Shown one piece after another: positions 14,961 to 19,806 of a stretch of 19,806 nt of DNA. A program made the translations under genes and the position numbers. This DNA comes from Candidatus Delongbacteria bacterium. GTDB taxonomy: Bacteria > CAIWAD01. The notes beneath the pieces were generated by a model that saw only the letters and a list, made by a program, of their open reading frames with translations, ran no database searches and was not told where the DNA came from. The stretch covers positions 1-19,806 of the forward strand of contig JBAYTZ010000026.1 in the NCBI GenBank assembly GCA_041675285.1. Direction: 5' to 3'. The first letter of the stretch is position 1. Each line of letters opens with the position of its first letter.

Positions 14961-16085
14961 ATGGCAAGGACGAGAGTCGCCGGCGCTGCCCGGCGCACGA
15001 CCCTGGCCCTGCTGACGGCCGGGACGCTGGTTCTGATCGGCTGCGGCGGCAACGGCAAGGCGGCCCAGGACGAAAAGGGCAGCAAGGACGTCCTGGAGGG
15101 CACGACCCAGCAGGACAAGGTCAACGTGGTGGTGGAGGCGCTGGTGCCCCGCTCCTTCAGCAGCCGCCTGCTGCTGGTGGGCGAAGTGCTGGCCGAGAAC
15201 GACGCCATCCTGTCCTCCCAGGTGAGCGGCACGCTGCGCCGGGTGGTGGCGGATCGCGGGGCGCGGGTCCAGGCCGGCGACACCCTGCTGGTGCTGGACA
15301 GCCGGCGCTACCAGGCCGCCTTCGACGCCGCCCAGGCCCAGGCCGGCAACGCCCGATTGGACTTCGAGAACGCCGACCGCCTGTTCAAGGCGGGCCAGAG
15401 CGTCAGCGAGTCGGACTGGAAGAAGGCCCAGAACGGCCTGCGGATGGCCGAGGCCGGGCTGGCCAATGCGCGGATCGACCTGGAGAACTGCTTCCTGACG
15501 GCGCCCAAGGCGGGCATCGTCGCCGAGCGGCTGGTGGACGTGGGCGAGCTGGTCAATCCCGGTTCCCCGCTGCTGCAGGTGGTCCAGGGCGAGCTGAAGG
15601 TGCGCTGCGGCGTGCCGGAGAACCAGGTGGCGCGCGCCGAGAAGGGCGCCGCGGCCACGGTGCGGGTCTCCGAGGCGGGCATCGAAAGCCCGGCGCGCAT
15701 CCAGTGGGTGGGCGCGGTGCTGGAAGCCCGCAGCCGCACGCTGCCCGTGGAACTGAAACTGGAGAAGAGCGCCGCGCTGCGGCCCGGCATGGCCTGCACG
15801 GTGGAGATCCGCCGGGGCCGCGACGCCGCAAGCCTCGTTGTGCCCGTCACCGTGGTGCAGCGCCAGGGGGACCAGGACGTGGTGTTCGTGGAGGAGGGCG
15901 GCCTGGCTGTCGTGCGCGTGCTCAGCCTGGGCGAGCGCGACGGCGACCAGGTGGAGGTGCTGGGCGGCCTCAAGGCGGGCGAGCGGCTCATCGTCAGCGG
16001 CTACCGCGGACTGGTGCCCGGCCAGGCCCTGGCCGTCGTGGACTCCCCCGCCGCGGTCCAGATGTCGGAGCAGGCCAAGCGCTGA
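14961..16085 (+). CDS. Efflux periplasmic adaptor lipoprotein (HlyD/AcrA type)
   Basis: 374 residues from ATG 14961, with GAGGAA 6 nt upstream. The same frame is open far upstream through tolC, which is not coding. The signal peptide ends in a lipobox, LVLIGC, with lipidated C28 followed by GGNG, so the protein is anchored at a membrane. Then come the biotinyl-lipoyl half (VSGTLRRVVADRGARVQAGDTLLVLD), an alpha-hairpin (YQAAFDAAQAQAGNARLDF to GLANARIDLEN), the second lipoyl half (LTAPKAGIVAERLVDVGELV) and beta-barrel and membrane-proximal domains (LRPGMACTVEI, VVPVTVVQRQG). It joins the pump to the outer-membrane duct. It is followed 46 bp later by the RND gene in the same operon. Confidence 0.93.
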   Translation: MARTRVAGAARRTTLALLTAGTLVLIGCGGNGKAAQDEKGSKDVLEGTTQQDKVNVVVEALVPRSFSSRLLLVGEVLAENDAILSSQVSGTLRRVVADRGARVQAGDTLLVLDSRRYQAAFDAAQAQAGNARLDFENADRLFKAGQSVSESDWKKAQNGLRMAEAGLANARIDLENCFLTAPKAGIVAERLVDVGELVNPGSPLLQVVQGELKVRCGVPENQVARAEKGAAATVRVSEAGIESPARIQWVGAVLEARSRTLPVELKLEKSAALRPGMACTVEIRRGRDAASLVVPVTVVQRQGDQDVVFVEEGGLAVVRVLSLGERDGDQVEVLGGLKAGERLIVSGYRGLVPGQALAVVDSPAAVQMSEQAKR

Positions 16086-16131
16086 CGGCCCGCCCGGCGC
16101 CGCTGGGCCGAACAAGAGAAGAGGCATCGAG

Positions 16132-19100
16132 ATGGGTTTCATCGACCTGGCCCTGCGCAATCGCGCGGGCATCTTCACCCTGATCGTGATGATCGTCACG
16201 ATGGGGTTCGTGAGCTACAAAACCCTGCCGCGGGAATCCTCCCCGGACATCACCATCCCCTTCGTGATCGTCTCCACCTTCTACTTCGGCACCAGCCCGG
16301 AGGACATGGAGAACCTGGTCACCAAGGAGATCGAGACCAAGCTGAGTGAGATCGACAAGATCAAGGAGATGCGTTCCCAGTCCTCCGAGGGCGCCTCCGT
16401 CATCTCCATCGAATTCGACGCCGACGAGGACGTGGACGACATGCTCTCCAAGGTGCGCGAGAAGGTGGAGGCGGCCCGCGCCGAGCTGCCCGCCGACGCC
16501 GAGGATCCCATGGTCAGCGAGGTGAACTTCAGCGCCTTCCCCGTGCTGTTGATCAACGTCTCCGGCGAGTACGGACCGGCGGAGCTCAAGGACGTGGCCG
16601 AGGACATCCAGGACGAACTGGAGACCATCCCCGGCGTGCTGGATGTGGGGATCACCGGCGGGTTGGAGCGCGAGGTCCAGGTGAACGTGGACCCGGAGAA
16701 GCTGCGCCACTTCCGGCTTTCCCTGGACGACGTGCAGAACGCCATCCGCAATGAGAATCTCAACATGCCCGGCGGCAGCATGGACGTGGGCGCCTACAGC
16801 TACCTGCTGCGCGTCCCCGGCGAGATCGCCACGCCCTCGGAGATCGGCGGCTTCGTGGTCAAGGCCGACGAACACTTCCCGATTTACGTGCGCGACCTGG
16901 CCAGCGTGACCTACGGCTTCAAGGACCGCAGTTCCACGGCGCGCATGGACGGGACCGAGTGCGTCACCATCAGCCTGTCCAAGCGCTCCGGCGAGAACCT
17001 GATCACCATCGTGGAGGAGGCCCGCGCGCGCATCGGCGCCATGCTGCCCAAGTTGCCCCCCACCACGCGCATCACCTTCAGCAACGACCAGTCCAAGGAC
17101 ATCAAGGCCATGGTGGACGAGCTGGAGAACGGGATCATCAACGCCCTCATCCTGGTGATGGTGGTGCTGGTCTTCTTCCTGGGCTTCCGCACGAGCCTGA
17201 TCGTGGCCACGGCCATCCCGCTCAGCATGCTGATGGGGATGATCATCATCCAGGCGCTGGGCTACACGCTCAACATGATCGTGCTGTTCAGCCTCATCCT
17301 GGCCCTGGGCATGCTGGTGGACAACGCCGTGGTGGTGGTGGAGAACATCTACCGCTTCATGCAGGAGGGCCATAAACCCTTCGACGCGGCCTCCAAGGCC
17401 ACCAAGGAAGTGGCCTGGCCGATCATCGGCTCCACGCTGACCACGCTGGGCGCGTTTCTTCCCATGGTCTTCTGGCCGGGCATCATGGGCGAGTTCATGA
17501 GCTACCTGCCCATCACGCTGATCATCGTGCTCTCGAGCTCGCTGTTCATCGCCATGACCATCAATCCGGTCATCGCCGGCTGGCTGTTGCGCATCAAGAA
17601 GGGCCACGGCGACGCCGGCGTCGACCATCGGGACGCGGCCTTCGCCCAGTCCTACAAACGGGTGCTGACCTGGGCGCTCAACCACCGGGTCACGGTGGTG
17701 GTGGGGGCCCACGCCCTGCTGCTGGTGATGATCGTCCTCAACGGCGTCTTCGGCACGGGCACGGAGTTCTTCCCCGCCATCGACCCCAAGAAGGTCTACG
17801 TGGATTTCGAGCTGCCCTCCGGCAGCCGAATGGAGGCCACCGACGCCTACCTGCGGCGTGTCGAGGCGGGCATGGGCCCCTACAAGGATGTCCAGACCTA
17901 CGTGGCCCAGGCCGGCGTGGGCACCTCCAACTTCGACATGGGCGGACCCACGGGCGGGCCGGCCAACAAGGGCCGCGTCTCCATCGACATGGTGGACCGC
18001 GAGTATCGCGAGCGGCCGACGACGGAGACCATGGCCGACCTGCGCGCCGCCCTGGCCGGGACGGCGGGCGCCAAGGTGGTGGTGCAGAAGATGGAGGAGG
18101 GGCCGCCCACGGGTAAACCCGTCACCATCGAGATCTCCGGGCAGGAATTCCGCCAGCTGGGTGACGAAGCTGACCGCATCATGGCCCACATCAAGGGCGT
18201 GAAGGGCCTGGTCAACCTGCAGAGCGACTTCGACCGCGGCAAACCGGAGATCCAGATCCGCGTGGACCGGGAACGGGCGGCCTACCTGGGCATTTCCACC
18301 GCGCAGATCGGCGGCGCCGTGCGCACGGCCTTCAACGGCGCGGAGACGGGCAGTTTCCGCGAGGACGACCAGGACGTGGACATCACGGTCCGCTTCGACC
18401 GGCCCTTCCGCAAGACCGTGGAGGACGTGCAGGATCTCAATCTGGTGGTGGAGGGGGGCAAACTGGTTCCGCTCTCCAGCGTGGCAGACGTGCAACTGAC
18501 CACGGGTCTGGGCGGGATCAACCGCGTGGATCAGAAGCGCGTGGTCACCGTGACCGCCGACGTGGAAGGACGCCTGCCCAACGAGGCCTTGGTCGAGGTG
18601 AAGGGGCTGCTCAAGGATTACGAGCTGCCCACTGGCTACAGCCTGAACTTCGCCGGCCAGAGCAAGGAGCAGGATGAGGCCGAGGCCTTCCTGGGCAAGG
18701 CCTTCATGATCGCCATTTTCCTCATTGGTCTGGTGCTGGTCAGCCAGTTCAAGAGCCTGTCCACGCCGCTGGTGATCATCTTCACCGTGCTGCTCTCGCT
18801 CATCGGCGTGTTCTTCGGACTGCTGGTGACGCGCATGCCCTTCGGCATCATCATGACCGGCATCGGCGTGATCAGCCTGGCCGGCGTGGTGGTGAACAAC
18901 GCCATTGTGTTGCTGGATTACACCATCCAGTTGCGCGAGCGGGGCCTCAGCAAGTTCGACGCGCTGATCCAGGCGGGGGCGACCCGTCTGCGGCCGGTGC
19001 TGCTCACGGCGGCCTGCACGGTGTTGGGCCTGGTACCCATGGCCGTGGGCATCTCCTTCGACTTCAAGCATTTCCAATGGGTGGGCGAGACGGACTCCAC

Positions 19101-19254
19101 CCAGTGGTGGCAGGGCATGGCCATCGCCGTGATCTTCGGCATGACCGTGGCCACGGTGCTCACCCTGGTGGTGGTGCCGGTCTTTTACAGCCTGATCGAC
19201 GGAGCCACTGTCAAACTGCGCAAGCTCACCGCCGGCTGGGTCAACCAGGAATAG
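16132..19254 (+). CDS. RND-family efflux transporter, inner-membrane pump
   Basis: 1040 residues, full length for the AcrB/HAE type. The start is ATG 16132 with AAGAGAAGAGG upstream. TM1 lies at about 12-30, followed by a first periplasmic loop to 335, TM2-6 at 336-490, a second loop and TM8-12 from about 856. In TM4 the proton-relay motif reads LVD397-N398-AVVVVEN: one aspartate remains where AcrB has two (D407, D408). In TM10 AcrB's lysine (K940) is replaced: the motif is VVN922-N923-AIVLLDY. This pattern is known in other RND subfamilies, so the pump need not be inactive. The substrate cannot be told; there is no heavy-metal signature. It is the last gene of the tetR-tolC-adaptor-RND operon and is followed by a strong terminator. 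Confidence 0.95.
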   Translation: MGFIDLALRNRAGIFTLIVMIVTMGFVSYKTLPRESSPDITIPFVIVSTFYFGTSPEDMENLVTKEIETKLSEIDKIKEMRSQSSEGASVISIEFDADEDVDDMLSKVREKVEAARAELPADAEDPMVSEVNFSAFPVLLINVSGEYGPAELKDVAEDIQDELETIPGVLDVGITGGLEREVQVNVDPEKLRHFRLSLDDVQNAIRNENLNMPGGSMDVGAYSYLLRVPGEIATPSEIGGFVVKADEHFPIYVRDLASVTYGFKDRSSTARMDGTECVTISLSKRSGENLITIVEEARARIGAMLPKLPPTTRITFSNDQSKDIKAMVDELENGIINALILVMVVLVFFLGFRTSLIVATAIPLSMLMGMIIIQALGYTLNMIVLFSLILALGMLVDNAVVVVENIYRFMQEGHKPFDAASKATKEVAWPIIGSTLTTLGAFLPMVFWPGIMGEFMSYLPITLIIVLSSSLFIAMTINPVIAGWLLRIKKGHGDAGVDHRDAAFAQSYKRVLTWALNHRVTVVVGAHALLLVMIVLNGVFGTGTEFFPAIDPKKVYVDFELPSGSRMEATDAYLRRVEAGMGPYKDVQTYVAQAGVGTSNFDMGGPTGGPANKGRVSIDMVDREYRERPTTETMADLRAALAGTAGAKVVVQKMEEGPPTGKPVTIEISGQEFRQLGDEADRIMAHIKGVKGLVNLQSDFDRGKPEIQIRVDRERAAYLGISTAQIGGAVRTAFNGAETGSFREDDQDVDITVRFDRPFRKTVEDVQDLNLVVEGGKLVPLSSVADVQLTTGLGGINRVDQKRVVTVTADVEGRLPNEALVEVKGLLKDYELPTGYSLNFAGQSKEQDEAEAFLGKAFMIAIFLIGLVLVSQFKSLSTPLVIIFTVLLSLIGVFFGLLVTRMPFGIIMTGIGVISLAGVVVNNAIVLLDYTIQLRERGLSKFDALIQAGATRLRPVLLTAACTVLGLVPMAVGISFDFKHFQWVGETDSTQWWQGMAIAVIFGMTVATVLTLVVVPVFYSLIDGATVKLRKLTAGWVNQE

Positions 19255-19274
19255 TCGGCGAACGGACGATCCCA

Positions 19275-19301
19275 GGGCGCGGAGCGATCCGCGCCCTTTT
19301 T
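19275..19301 (+). terminator. Rho-independent terminator of the efflux operon
   Basis: Arms GGGCGCGGA (19275-19283) and TCCGCGCCC (19288-19296) with loop GCGA, then TTTTT. It starts 20 bp after the RND stop. Confidence 0.93.
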
Positions 19302-19318
19302 GTTTGGAGCGGGGGAGC

Positions 19319-19351
19319 GGTGCCAGGCCGGTGCCAGGTCGGTGCCAGAGC
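19319..19351 (+). repeat. 11-bp array, 3 units, with degenerate composite tail
   Basis: GGTGCCAGGCC, GGTGCCAGGTC and GGTGCCAGAGC, followed by ACTGTCCAG as at the end of the 13-unit array. From 19358 to about 19393 comes TTTTGGCGACAGCAGAAGGG and further bases, a decayed version of the fixed hairpin segment of the composite repeat. It therefore looks like the eroded end of another composite copy. Confidence 0.85.
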
Positions 19352-19417
19352 ACTGTCCAGTTTTGGCGACAGCAGAAGGGTGGAAATCAAGGGAAGGCAA
19401 GTGGCCGGAACGAGCCA

Positions 19418-19444
19418 TGGGATCCCAGCTTTCGCTGGGATGAC
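19418..19444 (-). repeat. VIPAKAGIP-type palindrome, inverted copy
   Basis: Reverse complement of the element at 324-350: arms CCCAGC and GCTGGG around TTTC, ending in GGGATGAC. A second partial element, CCGGGGGATGACGA, follows at about 19454-19467. The same pair precedes copy A when read on its own strand. Confidence 0.85.
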
Positions 19445-19479
19445 AATCACGTTGCCGGGGGATGACGAAAAGGTTGCGT

Positions 19480-19696
19480 GAGGTGAAGCGCGTAGCGCTG
19501 AACCAGAACCAGGTGGTGACGGCGTCAGCCGGAACTAACTACACGGCATCAGGAATCACACCGCTCGGCCGTCTGTTCGACGCCGGCCGTGAGGCCGGCT
19601 AGTTACGGCCGCTGAAAAAAGCGCCTCTTTGGCTCCACCTTTCTGGCGCCAGCAGAAAGGTGGAAAACAAGGGTCCCGGCCAAGCCGGGATCAAGC
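19480..19696 (+). repeat. Composite intergenic repeat, copy C
   Basis: It matches copy B over GCTGAACCAGAACCAGGTGG and onward to AACTAACTACA. A variable two-stem hairpin (19566-19611) follows, then AAAAAAGCGCCTCTTTGGCT, the fixed hairpin at 19635-19663, CCCGGC/GCCGGG, ATCAAGC and the 11-bp array. It is in the same orientation as B. No gene is seen in 19302-19806. Confidence 0.9.
19566..19611 (+). other. Two-stem hairpin with GNRA loop (copy C)
   Basis: The outer stem is CGGCCGT (19566-19572) with ACGGCCG (19605-19611). The inner stem is GCCGGCC with GGCCGGC around loop GTGA. The internal loop is larger and asymmetric here (9 and 5 nt) than in A and B. Architecture and tetraloop class are kept although the stems are unrelated in sequence. 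Confidence 0.6.
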
Positions 19697-19806
19697 GGTG
19701 CCAGGCCGGTGCCAGGCCGGTGCCAGGCCGGTGCCAGGCCGGTGCCAGGCCGGTGCCAGGCCGGTGCCAGGCCGGTGCCAGGTCGGTGCCAGGTCGGTGC
19801 CAGGTC
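19697..19806 (+). repeat. 11-bp tandem array, at least 10 units, cut by window end
   Basis: Exactly ten uninterrupted units: seven GGTGCCAGGCC, then three GGTGCCAGGTC, running to the last base of the window. The terminal GGTGCCAGAGC unit seen in the other arrays has not been reached, so the array continues outside. Confidence 0.95.

Noticed and set aside
15994..19353. Long antisense open frame (1119 codons) opposite the RND gene
   Set aside because: Composition artefact; the sense strand encodes a full RND transporter.

Overview
The window is GC-rich DNA, by eye about two thirds G+C in the gene blocks. It comes from a Gram-negative bacterium: it encodes an outer-membrane barrel protein, a complete TolC/adaptor/RND tripartite efflux system and an RHS-type toxin fragment. 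The lineage cannot be fixed from the sequence alone. There are no rRNA or tRNA genes, no CRISPR array, no transposase, no integrase and no reverse transcriptase.

Layout. (1) Positions 1-3822 are a decayed, repeat-rich accessory region. It holds an inverted copy of a composite intergenic repeat (copy A, 1-206), two tandem short palindromes (281-350) and a 25-bp REP-like palindrome (560-584). Next come a 5'-truncated RHS core with an AT-rich C-terminal tip (596-1996), an AT-rich candidate immunity membrane protein (2023-2517), an RHS core remnant (2549-2680) and a 3'-truncated GspF/PilC-like fragment that ends inside another palindrome (2823-3236). A forward copy of the composite repeat (copy B, 3384-3597) with a 13-unit array of an 11-bp repeat (3598-3740) closes the region. 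(2) Positions 3823-9046, minus strand: DNA polymerase I (polA), an outer-membrane protein with its own sigma70-like promoter and terminator, and an Mrp/ApbC-type Fe-S carrier ATPase. (3) Positions 9227-12675, plus strand: an SprT-like zinc metalloprotease-like protein divergent from mrp, a 41-residue single-span membrane protein, and a hybrid histidine kinase with its own receiver domain. (4) Positions 12872-19301, plus strand: a TetR regulator preceded by an operator-like repeat cluster, then tolC-like, lipoprotein adaptor and RND pump genes, tightly packed and closed by a strong terminator. This is a self-regulated efflux operon. (5) Positions 19302-19806: a short 11-bp array, another palindrome, composite copy C and a second long 11-bp array cut by the window end.

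The most unusual content is non-coding. The composite repeat occurs three times. Each copy has a conserved block, a two-stem hairpin whose stems change sequence but keep pairing and keep a GNRA-type tetraloop, a second fixed hairpin, and (in B and C) a 22-nt linker leading into the 11-bp array. Copies A and B bracket the RHS region in opposite orientation; B and C bracket the housekeeping/efflux block in the same orientation. REP-like palindromes sit at the broken ends of both truncated genes, and a perfect 36-bp palindrome lies in frame inside the polA linker. The genome therefore appears to be reshaped by families of small palindromic and tandem repeats whose mobilising enzyme is not in this window.
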